A stretch of DNA of 64,000 nucleotides. It comes from a virus. Numbering within the stretch: position 1 is the first letter of the stretch; every line of letters begins with the position of its first letter. The stretch is taken from IMG/VR virus record IMGVR_UViG_3300005253_000487, positions 1 through 64,000 of that record; one strand, written 5' to 3'. The notes under the pieces are model-generated. The model was not told the DNA's origin. It searched no databases and saw nothing but the letters and a program-made list of their open reading frames with translations. Positions 23,211 to 31,085 of this stretch are shown one piece after another. Both the position numbers and the translations under genes were made by a program.

Positions 23211-24178
23211 CTTTAACAGAGCAGGAAATCGTAGCAGAAGGGAACCGCGTCATTGCTGAGGAGGCACAGGCGTTGGAGGGTCTGGAGGTGGGTGCGTCCT
23301 TTGTGGCAGCGGTGCGGTTGCTTGCGAGCTACCCGCCGGGGCGCGTGGTAGTTGCGGGAGTGGGCAAGAGCGGGTTGGTGGCACAACGTATCGCTGCCAC
23401 GCTCACAGTGACAGGGACGTGCGCCTGGTACCTCAGCCCCGCGGGCGCCCTGCACGGTGACATGGGTAAAATGATGAAAGGGGATATACTGTTGATGGTA
23501 TCCCGGAGCGGAGAGAGTGATGAGTTGCGAGGGATGGGAGCGTATGCGGATCGGTTGGGCTTGCCTATTGTACTTATCACAGCCGCACCTGAATCAGTGT
23601 TGGCTAAGTGGGCAGACATAGTGCTGGAGCACAGTGCGGAGGAGGCATGTCAATACGGACTGACGCCAACAAGCTCAGCGACACAGGCAATGGTCCTTGG
23701 GGATGCCCTCGCGCTTGCATTACAAAAGGAACGTGGCTTTGGTCCAGAACAATTCGCCGCACTACACAAGAGCGGCAGCCTCGGTAGGCGTTTAACGTTG
23801 ACTGTGAAGGATGTAATGGTGACAGGGCAAGACGTGGGCTACGTGATGCCGCAGGACACGCTGCTGACGGCAATGGTGCGGTTGGGGGTGCACCGGGGCA
23901 CGTTAATCGTATCGAGAGCGGGAGTGTTCCACGGTGTAGTGACGGCGGGTGATGTGTCGCGTTACATTAAACGCTATGATGAACGGTGGGCGAAGGCGGA
24001 AGTGGCCGATGCTACAGCTAGTGTGCCTGCGGAGATTACAGGTCCCGCATTATTGGTGATGGATGTAATAACGCAGATGCAAACGGCGGGCGTGATGGCG
24101 TTGCCGGTGCTAGATGAGATGCGGAACGTGGTAGGAATGATCCACTTGCATGATGCATTGAAGGCGAGGGTGATATGA
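23207..24178 (+). CDS. kdsD: Arabinose-5-phosphate isomerase-like protein
   Basis: 323 residues. An N-terminal SIS domain has VVVAGVGKSGLVAQRIAATL near residue 46 and LLMVSRSGESDEL near 102 (phosphosugar binding). LTPTSSATQAMVLGDALALAL near 155 is the KdsD/KpsF signature. Two CBS repeats follow (DVMVTGQDVGYVMPQDTLL and the C-terminal LPVLDEMRNVVGMIHLHDAL). KdsD makes arabinose-5-phosphate, the first committed step to Kdo. With the kdsB-like gene it covers the first and last steps; KdsA and KdsC would come from the host. Confidence 0.9.
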   Translation: MTLTEQEIVAEGNRVIAEEAQALEGLEVGASFVAAVRLLASYPPGRVVVAGVGKSGLVAQRIAATLTVTGTCAWYLSPAGALHGDMGKMMKGDILLMVSRSGESDELRGMGAYADRLGLPIVLITAAPESVLAKWADIVLEHSAEEACQYGLTPTSSATQAMVLGDALALALQKERGFGPEQFAALHKSGSLGRRLTLTVKDVMVTGQDVGYVMPQDTLLTAMVRLGVHRGTLIVSRAGVFHGVVTAGDVSRYIKRYDERWAKAEVADATASVPAEITGPALLVMDVITQMQTAGVMALPVLDEMRNVVGMIHLHDALKARVI

Positions 24179-24258
24179 GGTATTTTATTGGGGTAGTGTT
24201 TGTTCTATTGTGGAAATGGTGGGTGGGCTTGGTAGCGTTATTTGGCATGGTGCTGTGA
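24175..24258 (+). CDS. 27-residue membrane peptide
   Basis: A very short ORF with ATGA overlap to kdsD and GTGA overlap to the glycosyltransferase gene. Nearly all hydrophobic, one transmembrane helix (FIGVVFVLLWKWWVGLVALF). The double overlap argues that it is translated. Confidence 0.45.
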   Translation: MRYFIGVVFVLLWKWWVGLVALFGMVL

Positions 24259-25019
24259 GGTTACGTGATTTAGATCCAGGCGTCACTGTGGTATGCGTGC
24301 TGCGAAGCGGCAAGGACTTTAAGCCTGCCCATGTCCGCCAGCTCTATGATGGCCTAGTAAGGTGGTGGCCGTTTCGCACCATGCCCTTCCGCTTCGAAGT
24401 GCTATCTGACGTGCGCGAGGCGGACAACGACGTGCCCTTAGTCACCCCCATCCCGTTGAAGCATAATTGGCCGGGATGGTGGAGTAAGTTGGAACTCTTC
24501 CGTCCGGACTTGGACTACCTTGGGGACATCCTCTACTTCGATCTCGACACGGTGGTGGTGGGTGACTTGACAGACATCGTGTTGGTCAATCAATTGACTA
24601 TGCTCGATGACTTCTACAACCCAGGAATGTTGGGCAGTGGGCTGATGTATCTACCCATGGACGTGCGCCACGTGGTGTGGGACAAATGGATTAGAGACCC
24701 ACGGACGCCGATGATGCGCGTGCGGGGGGACCAAGAGTTTATAGGCGGGGCGTTTGGGTATGACCGTCCGCGTCGGTGGCAGCGCTTACTCCCTGGGCAG
24801 GTGATCAGTTACAAGGCAGACATACGTGAGCCCAAAGAGAAGACCATGCCCCAGGATGCCCGCGTCGTGTGCTTCCATGGACGTCCGCGTCCGTGGCAAG
24901 TTACATTACCTAGAGGAGGGGGACAGCATGAAGCACATACCCAACGTCCCTCGCGCAGGTCTGCTTGTAAGACATCCGCCGTAAAGGGAAGTGGGTGCCT
25001 GCGTGAAACACAAGACTGA
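24255..25019 (+). CDS. Glycosyltransferase with DxD motif (GT8-like)
   Basis: 254 residues from GTG 24255. The fold is GT-A: VTVVCVLRSGKDF at the start, KHNWPGWWSKLELFRPDL, then ILYFDLDTVVVGDL with the metal- and sugar-nucleotide-binding DLD. RGDQEFIGGAFGYD resembles the acceptor-site region. The last 35 residues look unstructured. It likely transfers an activated hexose. The neighbours make modification of host surface glycan, virion protein or DNA possible. Confidence 0.75.
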   Translation: MRLRDLDPGVTVVCVLRSGKDFKPAHVRQLYDGLVRWWPFRTMPFRFEVLSDVREADNDVPLVTPIPLKHNWPGWWSKLELFRPDLDYLGDILYFDLDTVVVGDLTDIVLVNQLTMLDDFYNPGMLGSGLMYLPMDVRHVVWDKWIRDPRTPMMRVRGDQEFIGGAFGYDRPRRWQRLLPGQVISYKADIREPKEKTMPQDARVVCFHGRPRPWQVTLPRGGGQHEAHTQRPSRRSACKTSAVKGSGCLRETQD

Positions 25020-25437
25020 AGGGTGGGACGGCAACCCGGCGCGGATATTGCGGAGCTGGTTGAAGGAACAAGGCTTCACTATAGACCAGGCCCTTGCAGA
25101 GTACTTCGATGAGATGGAACGTTACTGCGATGAGCTGGTGGACATACCTGTGGAGACATACTGGAATGGGGAGAGGACGGAGTGTACGAAGGTAAGGGTG
25201 GTGGTTGGGAAGTCTGGAGCACCAACGTGGTGGTGTGCGGAGCTGGAAGGGCAAGAGCGTAATGCGGTCAAGGTGCGCTACAATAATCAGACGTTCTACT
25301 TGGACGATGATGCGTTTCCGGAAGATGCTTTCACACAAGAACATAAGGCGGGGGCGGGTTGGCGGAAGGTAACGGAGGGGCATGGGTGCCCGGACTACTA
25401 CCACGCAGAGTTACCTGTGAAGTGGGAAGTGCACTAG
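24991..25437 (+). CDS. Hypothetical 148-residue protein
   Basis: GTG 24991 after AAGGGAA. Overlaps the end of the glycosyltransferase frame by 29 bases. Acidic N-terminal helix (LAEYFDEMERYCDELVDIP), then a beta-rich part (CTKVRVVVGKSGAPTWWCAEL). No recognised family. The stop is one base from the next GTG (TAGTG). Confidence 0.55.
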   Translation: MGACVKHKTEGWDGNPARILRSWLKEQGFTIDQALAEYFDEMERYCDELVDIPVETYWNGERTECTKVRVVVGKSGAPTWWCAELEGQERNAVKVRYNNQTFYLDDDAFPEDAFTQEHKAGAGWRKVTEGHGCPDYYHAELPVKWEVH

Positions 25438-26036
25438 TGAGTAACCGAACGGCAGTGCTTCGTACGGACGCCGTGCTTAATCGCATCCGCTCGCGCCCCA
25501 GCCCAGTGGGTGTAGAGGTGGGAGTGTTCCAGGGTAGGATGTCTGCTGTGCTGCTTCGTGGTCATCCAGGGTTGCGACTCTACATGGTAGACAATTGGTT
25601 GCCAATGACTGCGCAACCTGTGGCATACGTAGCGTCCAAGGACTATCATGCTAGGCTAGATGAGAGTAGGCAGTATGGAAACAAGACACAGGCGCTTAAG
25701 GTGGTGCAACGGTACCGAGGACGTGCTATCCTATTGCATCAGACCTCGGTGCAAGCGGCGATGGGTTTCGAGGATGGACAATGTGACTTCGTGTTCCTGG
25801 ATGCAGACCACAGTTATGAAGGCGTGAAGGCGGACCTCGAAGCGTGGTGGCCTAAGGTAGCTTTTGGTGGGTGGTTATGTGGGCATGATTATTACAATGC
25901 GGAGCAAGAGGCGCGGAGTAGGGGTGCGGGGCAATGCTTCGGCGTGCGTGTTGCGGTGGATGAAGCGGCAGTGAGTATGGGTTGGGCAGTACAGAAGGAC
26001 GCAGACGGCACGTGGTTTGTGCAGAAAGAAGAGTGA
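25437..26036 (+). CDS. Class I methyltransferase (Methyltransf_24-like)
   Basis: 199 residues. VGVEVGVFQGRMSAVLLRGH is the SAM glycine loop region and CDFVFLDADHSYEGVKADLE, then WWPKVAFGGWLCGHDY, is the hallmark of the TylF/Methyltransf_24 branch (LDADHSYxxVxxDxxxWxPxxxxGGxxxGHD). This branch includes sugar and small-molecule O-methyltransferases, which fits the sugar-related neighbours. Confidence 0.82.
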   Translation: MSNRTAVLRTDAVLNRIRSRPSPVGVEVGVFQGRMSAVLLRGHPGLRLYMVDNWLPMTAQPVAYVASKDYHARLDESRQYGNKTQALKVVQRYRGRAILLHQTSVQAAMGFEDGQCDFVFLDADHSYEGVKADLEAWWPKVAFGGWLCGHDYYNAEQEARSRGAGQCFGVRVAVDEAAVSMGWAVQKDADGTWFVQKEE

Positions 26037-26071
26037 TGCGGGAGACCGCGCAATGAAGAAAGTAAAAGTGT

Positions 26072-26480
26072 AAATGACCATTCACCTGGCTCATGACTCA
26101 TCTAACCGCGCGCCGGAAAGGAGTACAGAGTCATGAAGACGTACCGTAAGACATACGTGGTCCTTGAGAAAGGGGATCACCTGGAGGTGGGTTGTGGTGA
26201 CGTCACGTTGCAAATTGAGATGGACCAGTTGGGAGCACTTGTGGAAGTGAGAGCCCAGCGTCCAGCAACGGACGGGCGTTTCATGTTGGCATCCTGTAGC
26301 ATATTGGACAGTGGTGGAGAAACGCGGAATCATTTGGTTCGTGTCAATGGCGTTCTAAGTCTCTCTCCCATTGCGGATTCGTGTAAGCTTGGTGCCGAGG
26401 TTGTAGGTTCAACTCGTCGTTAACTTAGACTCGGGCGTGAGCGGTTAAGTAGATCATGAGACCAGGTGAATGGTTATTTG
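26072..26480. repeat. Inverted repeat flanking a single gene
   Basis: AAATGACCATTCACCTGG plus TCATGA at 26072-26097 recurs in inverted form at 26453-26480 (CCAGGTGAATGGTTATTT preceded by TCATGA), with one mismatch and one inserted base. The two arms bracket the 26133-26423 gene exactly. It may be the ends of a mobile or invertible segment, or arms of a long RNA hairpin. Confidence 0.65.
26133..26423 (+). CDS. 96-residue protein inside an inverted repeat
   Basis: ATG 26133 with AAAGGAG upstream. The sequence (MKTYRKTYVVLEKGDHLEV at the start, DVTLQIEMDQLGALVEVRAQ) predicts a small beta-rich fold. Unlike most genes here it does not overlap its neighbours; gaps of about 70-95 bases hold the inverted repeats. 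Function unknown. Confidence 0.55.
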   Translation: MKTYRKTYVVLEKGDHLEVGCGDVTLQIEMDQLGALVEVRAQRPATDGRFMLASCSILDSGGETRNHLVRVNGVLSLSPIADSCKLGAEVVGSTRR

Positions 26481-26493
26481 GAAAGAGGGGTAG

Positions 26494-27039
26494 ATGAAGA
26501 AGCCTAAGAAGAAGACTGGACTGCTCCGCCATACCCTACCACGTCCGAAGGGTGTTATCGAGTGTGACGTGGTGATGGATGTAGGTGCAGGCATCCGTCC
26601 GTTCAATTGGTATAAACCGAAGCACCACGTTTGCATTGAGCCTTATGAGCCGTACTGCGAACTCCTCGAGGCGGCCCAGTTTGAGGTGTATCAGATGACG
26701 GCTGTGGAAGCATTGGACCTGCTTATGTTTGATCGCATCGACGCTGTGTACCTCTTGGATGTGATCGAGCACATGGAGAAGGAGCCTGCACTCCATGTCC
26801 TCGAGCAGGCGAAGGCGATGGCAAGGGTGCAAGTGGTCATCTATACGCCTTGGGGCTTCATGGAGCAGACGAAAGATGGTTGGGGGTTGGGTGGGCATAG
26901 CTGGCAGACGCATCGCAGTGGTTGGCTGCCCGAGGAGTTCACAGCAGCGGATGGATGGACCACGCAATCGTTCCGTCCGGATCGTCATCCACATCCACAA
27001 GGATTGTATGCCATATGGGACAATACTACTCAGAACTAA
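26494..27039 (+). CDS. Class I SAM-dependent methyltransferase
   Basis: 181 residues with GAAAGAGGGG before the ATG. CDVVMDVGAGIRPFNWYKP is motif I, HHVCIEPYEPYCELLE carries the acidic residue of motif II, and AVYLLDVIEHMEKEPAL is the motif IV region typical of Methyltransf_11/23. Substrate unknown. Its last 25 bases overlap the radical SAM gene. Confidence 0.8.
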   Translation: MKKPKKKTGLLRHTLPRPKGVIECDVVMDVGAGIRPFNWYKPKHHVCIEPYEPYCELLEAAQFEVYQMTAVEALDLLMFDRIDAVYLLDVIEHMEKEPALHVLEQAKAMARVQVVIYTPWGFMEQTKDGWGLGGHSWQTHRSGWLPEEFTAADGWTTQSFRPDRHPHPQGLYAIWDNTTQN

Positions 27040-28091
27040 AAGCGGCATGGCACATTGATCGCATCGCACAGCTACGCGCAGGGGAGCAGATCGCCCCGGT
27101 GGAGCTTCAATTCATTCTCTCTGATCTATGTAACCAGGCCTGTCACTTCTGTGCCTACCGTGCGGAAGCTGGTCTCTCCTCTGAAGGTTTCGTGGAGTGG
27201 GAAGATGGGAAGCGCAACCATAATCCTAACCGCATGATTGGGCGGGACAAGGCCTTGGAGATTTTGGACGATGCGGCGCGTATGGGGGTTCGGAGTATTA
27301 TCTTTACCGGCGGTGGTGAACCAACAGTGCATCCAAACCATTTGGAGATCTTCCAACATGCACTTGACTTGGGTCTCGAGTGCTCACTCAATACCAATGG
27401 TATTCTGTTGCGAAAGGGATGGGAAGAGGTGTTGAGCAGATTTACGTATGTGCGTTTCTCAATTGATGCGGGTACGGCGGATGAGTACGCTGCTATACGG
27501 CGTGTGCCTTCCGAACAATACCAGTGTGCTCTTACTAACCTGGCGCAGGTTGTGGAGGTGTGTGCTCTGCGGAGTTGTGTGGTAGGGGCGGGATATGTTG
27601 TAACACCGGAGAATTATAAGAATCTAGTGGAAGGGGTGCGTGCTATTCGTGCAACTCAGGCGCAGTACGTGAGGCTCGCTTCCATGCAATCTACCGCCCA
27701 GGGCGCGCCGTTTGCTCATGTGCTTTCCGAGGTACATCACTACTTGCATCTGGCGAAGGGGGAGGCGACGTCGGATTTTGAGGTTATTGATTTATTCGAT
27801 TTGGTCTTGGGACGTACACCCGCTGAATCCTTGTGCGGGATGCAGCATTTTGTGCTCTATATTGGTGGTAACCTCAGGGTCTATCGCTGTTGTTATACAG
27901 CGTATACGCAGCTTGGTGAGATTGGGGATCTACGTGAGCAATCCTTTGGTGATTGGTTCAAGAGCACTGCGAAGAAAGAAGCTATAGCAACGTTTGACGC
28001 AAGGGCGTGTGCGGTATGCCCACTTGAGCATAAGAACGAGACAATCAGATACATGGTTAATCAAAATCCTTCACACGTCAACTTCGTTTAA
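27015..28091 (+). CDS. Radical SAM enzyme
   Basis: 358 residues from ATG 27015. The iron-sulfur motif is CNQACHFC near residue 39, preceded by FILSDL. IIFTGGGEPTVHP is the GGE SAM-binding motif and LNTNGILL the next strand. The C-terminal cysteines (CGMQ, RCC, CAVCPLEH) suggest an auxiliary cluster of SPASM/twitch type. Such enzymes modify peptides or sugars. Among glycosyl- and methyltransferases it may act on a sugar or a peptide; not determinable here. Confidence 0.85.
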   Translation: MGQYYSELKAAWHIDRIAQLRAGEQIAPVELQFILSDLCNQACHFCAYRAEAGLSSEGFVEWEDGKRNHNPNRMIGRDKALEILDDAARMGVRSIIFTGGGEPTVHPNHLEIFQHALDLGLECSLNTNGILLRKGWEEVLSRFTYVRFSIDAGTADEYAAIRRVPSEQYQCALTNLAQVVEVCALRSCVVGAGYVVTPENYKNLVEGVRAIRATQAQYVRLASMQSTAQGAPFAHVLSEVHHYLHLAKGEATSDFEVIDLFDLVLGRTPAESLCGMQHFVLYIGGNLRVYRCCYTAYTQLGEIGDLREQSFGDWFKSTAKKEAIATFDARACAVCPLEHKNETIRYMVNQNPSHVNFV

Positions 28092-28105
28092 GGAAGGGAG
28101 CCTTT

Positions 28106-28435
28106 ATGTATCGTCGAACATGGTTAGGAAACATACTATTGGCATTGGTGGGTTGGTGGACAGGCCTTACCATTCGTCCACCATCGGCACCCGTTGTGAA
28201 GAAGCAGACAGTGCACGTAACAATACAGGCCCTAGGGGCAGAGAAGCTCCAGGCGACGTTGGAAGCTGCGGCCTCTACTAGCATCCGCGTGGCCATAGGT
28301 AGGTATCCGACAGCGGCAGAGATGACGATGGAGGAAGTAGACCTCAGCGGCAAGTCAATCTATTGGGGCAGCAAGCTCCCGCTGCCGATCGGTCCGGGGG
28401 AAACGGTATACGCGAGAGCGCAGGCCTACAAGTGA
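28106..28435 (+). CDS. Membrane-anchored 109-residue protein
   Basis: AAGGAAGGGAG precedes the ATG. N-terminal hydrophobic segment (TWLGNILLALVGWWTGL), then a beta-rich domain (KKQTVHVTIQALGAEKLQ, SIRVAIGRYPTAAEM). Likely anchored in the inner membrane or exported. It ends in GTGA overlap with the glycosyltransferase gene. Confidence 0.55.
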   Translation: MYRRTWLGNILLALVGWWTGLTIRPPSAPVVKKQTVHVTIQALGAEKLQATLEAAASTSIRVAIGRYPTAAEMTMEEVDLSGKSIYWGSKLPLPIGPGETVYARAQAYK

Positions 28436-29148
28436 AATATTCCGTCTGTGTGCCTTACTGGAAGCGCCAAGGGGCGCTGGATAAGATGGTGGAACAGTAC
28501 GACCGCCTGTATTCGGACTTTGACCTCGAGTACTCGATTTGCGATGATGGATCACCTAAGCCTGCAATAGTGCCACGCATGACGCGGAGTGGACGACTGT
28601 GTGTTATGACAAGACTTTCGGAGAAGAAGCACGCGTTGAACCCGTGCGTGCCCATCAACAAGGCGGTGGAGAAGTCGACGGGGGACATCATCATCCTAAC
28701 GAATGCGGAGGTGGTACACCTAGAGGCCATCTTGCCTGAGATGCGTGGGTTGTTGACAGACGCCACGTCCTATGTGATAGCACGGTGTTGGGACACGCGG
28801 GGGAAGTGGATAGCAGGTCCGGAGACGGACTACTCCATACATGGTCCGCGGGAGCCCTGTCCACCTGGCGGACACATGCACTTCTTGACCATGCTGCGGC
28901 GGGAATTGTGGGAGGCGGCGGGTGGGTTCGATGAGGAGTATCGTAACGGGCAGGGCTGTGATGACAACGATTGGTTGTGGCGTCTATACGCTGTGGGCGC
29001 CCAATTCAAGACAACGCTTGGGCATGTGCAGCACGCTCCGAGTAAAAGTGTCCGGTGGGGCCTTCCGCACAACCGCGCTCTCTTCCATCGCAAGTGGCCC
29101 TCGGAGATGCGTACTCATCTCATTGCAGCAGGTGGAGGTTTGAGGTGA
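28432..29148 (+). CDS. Family 2 type glycosyltransferase
   Basis: 238 residues. YSVCVPYWKRQGALDKMVEQ at the start and EYSICDDGSPKPAI are the GT2 nucleotide-sugar strands, with DDGS as the first acidic pair. DIIILTNAEVVH is the DxD-equivalent region. GGFDEEYRNGQGCDDNDWLW is the acceptor/catalytic segment shared with galactosyltransferase-type GT2/GT7 enzymes. Probably adds a sugar to the product of the cargo pathway. Confidence 0.82.
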   Translation: MKYSVCVPYWKRQGALDKMVEQYDRLYSDFDLEYSICDDGSPKPAIVPRMTRSGRLCVMTRLSEKKHALNPCVPINKAVEKSTGDIIILTNAEVVHLEAILPEMRGLLTDATSYVIARCWDTRGKWIAGPETDYSIHGPREPCPPGGHMHFLTMLRRELWEAAGGFDEEYRNGQGCDDNDWLWRLYAVGAQFKTTLGHVQHAPSKSVRWGLPHNRALFHRKWPSEMRTHLIAAGGGLR

Positions 29149-29152
29149 AGGG

Positions 29153-29365
29153 ATGACGTTTATACGCGTGGGTTACGTGGGGTTTTCATATTGCCGCTGG
29201 TATCAGCCGGCGCTCGGCCTCACGAGATGGTGGCTCCCGACCTTCCGGATCTACCGATCGCTGTGGCTGGGAAAACTGGAGATCAGACTGTACCGTCCCA
29301 CCGCCCTGCGTGCGATTGGAGCTGTAATGAGCGTGCGGAATATATGGGAGACGACAGAACAATGA
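29153..29365 (+). CDS. Small basic protein, unknown
   Basis: 70 residues, aromatic- and arginine-rich (YCRWYQPALGLTRWWLPTF). ATG 29153 lies 4 bases after the glycosyltransferase stop, with AGG upstream. It overlaps the next ATG (ATGA). Function unknown. Confidence 0.5.
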   Translation: MTFIRVGYVGFSYCRWYQPALGLTRWWLPTFRIYRSLWLGKLEIRLYRPTALRAIGAVMSVRNIWETTEQ

Positions 29366-30906
29366 CATTACTGGGTGGGGACTACCAGACCGCCGTGCGG
29401 ATGTCTGCAAAACTTGCAGCGATACCCTTGCCGAAGGACATGACAGGGATGCGTGTACTTGATGTTGGGTGTGATTTTGGTGCATTTTGTAAGTTGGCCA
29501 GTGACCGGGGGGCACGGGAGGTAGTAGGTGTAGACCGTGGACGCATTGTACGTGGTAAGGGTTTCGTAGACTTGGTTGCACATAACACAGCGCAAGGCTG
29601 GGAGCGGTGTACGTTTGTAGAAGCAGACTTGGGGGTGGAGTGGCCTGACTTGGGCAGTTTCGAACTGGTGCTGTGCTTCTCCCTGTATCATCACTGGTAT
29701 GGACAGTGCGCGGACCACTATCTTATTTGGCAATGGCTTGCACAACATACGGCGGCGGACGGACTATTACTGTGGGAGGGTCCGTTTAGCAGTCTGGACG
29801 GAACGGCGCGGCAGGTGACGCAACGCGTTGGTGATTACAATCGCAATGCCATCCTTGCCGCAGCCGAACAATTCTTCGACATCGAGGTGGTGGGACCAGC
29901 ACAGCATAGGGCTAATCGAGAAGTGTGGCGTGGGTTTCTGCGGAGGATGGATGTTATTACGAGTATGCGGGACGTTGAGGAGCGGCGCCGGGAAAGCCTC
30001 GGCCGCGTTCAGCGAACAGCGGATGCGCGAGGTGTACGAGATGATGGGGTGGTGGCCGTTCGCCGGCACACTGAACTTGCAGCCGAGGTGGCCAGAAGGG
30101 ACGAGGCCGAGCAACTTCGGGGAGCTGAAGCTCTTACTCGGACCCCCGCTGCGGGAAACGGAACACGACACCAAAATAGGACCGCTTCAGTGGTGGCCAG
30201 GAAAGTTAGAACTGCCGGAAGGCGACACAAGAAACGCCCTCCTGGTGCGGGGTGTACACACCGCAACCAACTACTTGGAATTAGTGACGCAGTTAGCAGT
30301 GAGATACTCGACAGACAACGGGATAAGGAACGGCGACAGGATTTGCTTTACCCATACCACGCTCTAATCTTAGGGGGTGGTCAGGGTGTGTGGGATGAAG
30401 TGTTGGCGTGGGAAGAGATGTACGGCGGGAGGTGGGACGGCCTTGTTGTAGCGGCGAATGATGTAGGCAGTCATTGGCCCCGGGCATTGGACCACTGGGT
30501 TACTCTCCATCCAAATAGACTTATCAGCTGGATAGCAATTCGCAAGAGCTACGGCTTCGTCGATGGGTTTGAGACGTGGGGTCGGCGCAAGTTGAATGCG
30601 ATTGACCATTACATCCAACCGTGGGCGGGTGGATCGAGTGGTATGCTCGCCGTCCAAGTTGCACGTCAGCTGGGATGTACGCGAGGGATATTGTGTGGGA
30701 TACCGATGACACCCTCGCCTCACTTCATAGAAAGTACGGTGCACCCGGGCACGAAGAACTGGAACGAGGTGGCGGGACATTGGCGCTCGTGGGCCCGGCA
30801 CATGAATCGTATGACGGGATGGGTGCGCTCGATGAGTGGGCGGACGGCGGACGTGTTGGGCGTACCTGACGTAGATTGGTTGTTGAGTGAAGAGGAGTGT
30901 GTGTGA
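29362..30906 (+). CDS. Methyltransferase whose frame stays open through two further genes
   Basis: From ATG 29362 the first 200 residues are a class I methyltransferase (MRVLDVGCDFGAFCKLASD as motif I, VVGVDRG, FELVLCFSLYHHWYGQ as motif IV). The frame then has no stop for another 318 codons. Residues about 200-325 of this frame look like non-protein (RRRESLGRVQRTADARGVR...) because the riboflavin kinase gene is read there in another frame. The frame becomes protein-like again as the MptE-like protein. Either a real 514-residue fusion with an overprinted linker exists, or separate starts are used and the missing methyltransferase stop is tolerated. Confidence 0.65.
   Translation: MTLLGGDYQTAVRMSAKLAAIPLPKDMTGMRVLDVGCDFGAFCKLASDRGAREVVGVDRGRIVRGKGFVDLVAHNTAQGWERCTFVEADLGVEWPDLGSFELVLCFSLYHHWYGQCADHYLIWQWLAQHTAADGLLLWEGPFSSLDGTARQVTQRVGDYNRNAILAAAEQFFDIEVVGPAQHRANREVWRGFLRRMDVITSMRDVEERRRESLGRVQRTADARGVRDDGVVAVRRHTELAAEVARRDEAEQLRGAEALTRTPAAGNGTRHQNRTASVVARKVRTAGRRHKKRPPGAGCTHRNQLLGISDAVSSEILDRQRDKERRQDLLYPYHALILGGGQGVWDEVLAWEEMYGGRWDGLVVAANDVGSHWPRALDHWVTLHPNRLISWIAIRKSYGFVDGFETWGRRKLNAIDHYIQPWAGGSSGMLAVQVARQLGCTRGILCGIPMTPSPHFIESTVHPGTKNWNEVAGHWRSWARHMNRMTGWVRSMSGRTADVLGVPDVDWLLSEEECV
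29951..30367 (+). CDS. CTP-dependent (archaeal-type) riboflavin kinase-like protein
   Basis: 138 residues from ATG 29951, preceded by CGGAGG. The order VCGTLRSGAGKASAAF, then YEMMGWWPFAGTLNLQP, WWPGKLELPEGD, LLVRGVHTATNYLELVTQL and NGIRNGDRICF follows the RibK/DUF120 cradle-loop barrel. In that family the Thr and Asn of PGTLN bind metal, and here AGTLN is kept. The enzyme makes FMN from riboflavin with CTP. It is read in a different frame from the methyltransferase ORF that covers it. Specificity for riboflavin is inferred. Confidence 0.72.
   Translation: MLLRVCGTLRSGAGKASAAFSEQRMREVYEMMGWWPFAGTLNLQPRWPEGTRPSNFGELKLLLGPPLRETEHDTKIGPLQWWPGKLELPEGDTRNALLVRGVHTATNYLELVTQLAVRYSTDNGIRNGDRICFTHTTL
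30343..30906 (+). CDS. MptE/DUF115-like Rossmann protein
   Basis: About 187 residues if started at TTG 30343, after AGGAT inside the riboflavin kinase end. HALILGGGQGVWDEVLAWEE opens a nucleotide-binding strand-loop-helix. LVVAANDVGSHWPRALDHW, VTLHP, GGSSGMLAVQVARQLGCTR and ILCGIPM follow. This set occurs in phage proteins related to MptE (pterin diphosphokinase) and sialyltransferase-like folds. Exact reaction unknown; a nucleotide- or sugar-nucleotide-using enzyme fits the neighbourhood. Confidence 0.6.
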   Translation: MLYPYHALILGGGQGVWDEVLAWEEMYGGRWDGLVVAANDVGSHWPRALDHWVTLHPNRLISWIAIRKSYGFVDGFETWGRRKLNAIDHYIQPWAGGSSGMLAVQVARQLGCTRGILCGIPMTPSPHFIESTVHPGTKNWNEVAGHWRSWARHMNRMTGWVRSMSGRTADVLGVPDVDWLLSEEECV

Positions 30907-31085
30907 ACGACCTGGGTCTGCAATCCCTGGCATTTGCCAAGCGGTACGTGTCGTTGACAGACGCATTGATGTCCCAGGGTGTTGCCGAGGCCAAGGCGCG
31001 GGAGGAAGCGCGAGCTACGGCATTGATAATGATGTATCATGAGAATCCAGATAACCCTTGTCCTTTGTGTGGTGGTGATGCTTAG
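30903..31085 (+). CDS. 60-residue protein with C-terminal CxxC
   Basis: GTG 30903 overlaps the upstream stop (GTGA). Helical (SLAFAKRYVSLTDALMSQGV, EAKAREEAR), ending NPCPLCGGDA. Its end overlaps the MuF-like start. Probably the last cargo gene or a small head-module protein. Confidence 0.5.
   Translation: MNDLGLQSLAFAKRYVSLTDALMSQGVAEAKAREEARATALIMMYHENPDNPCPLCGGDA

Noticed and set aside
30370-30966. 198-codon minus-strand ORF
   Set aside because: Antisense to the MptE-like gene, with Pro/Thr/His-rich low-complexity translation.
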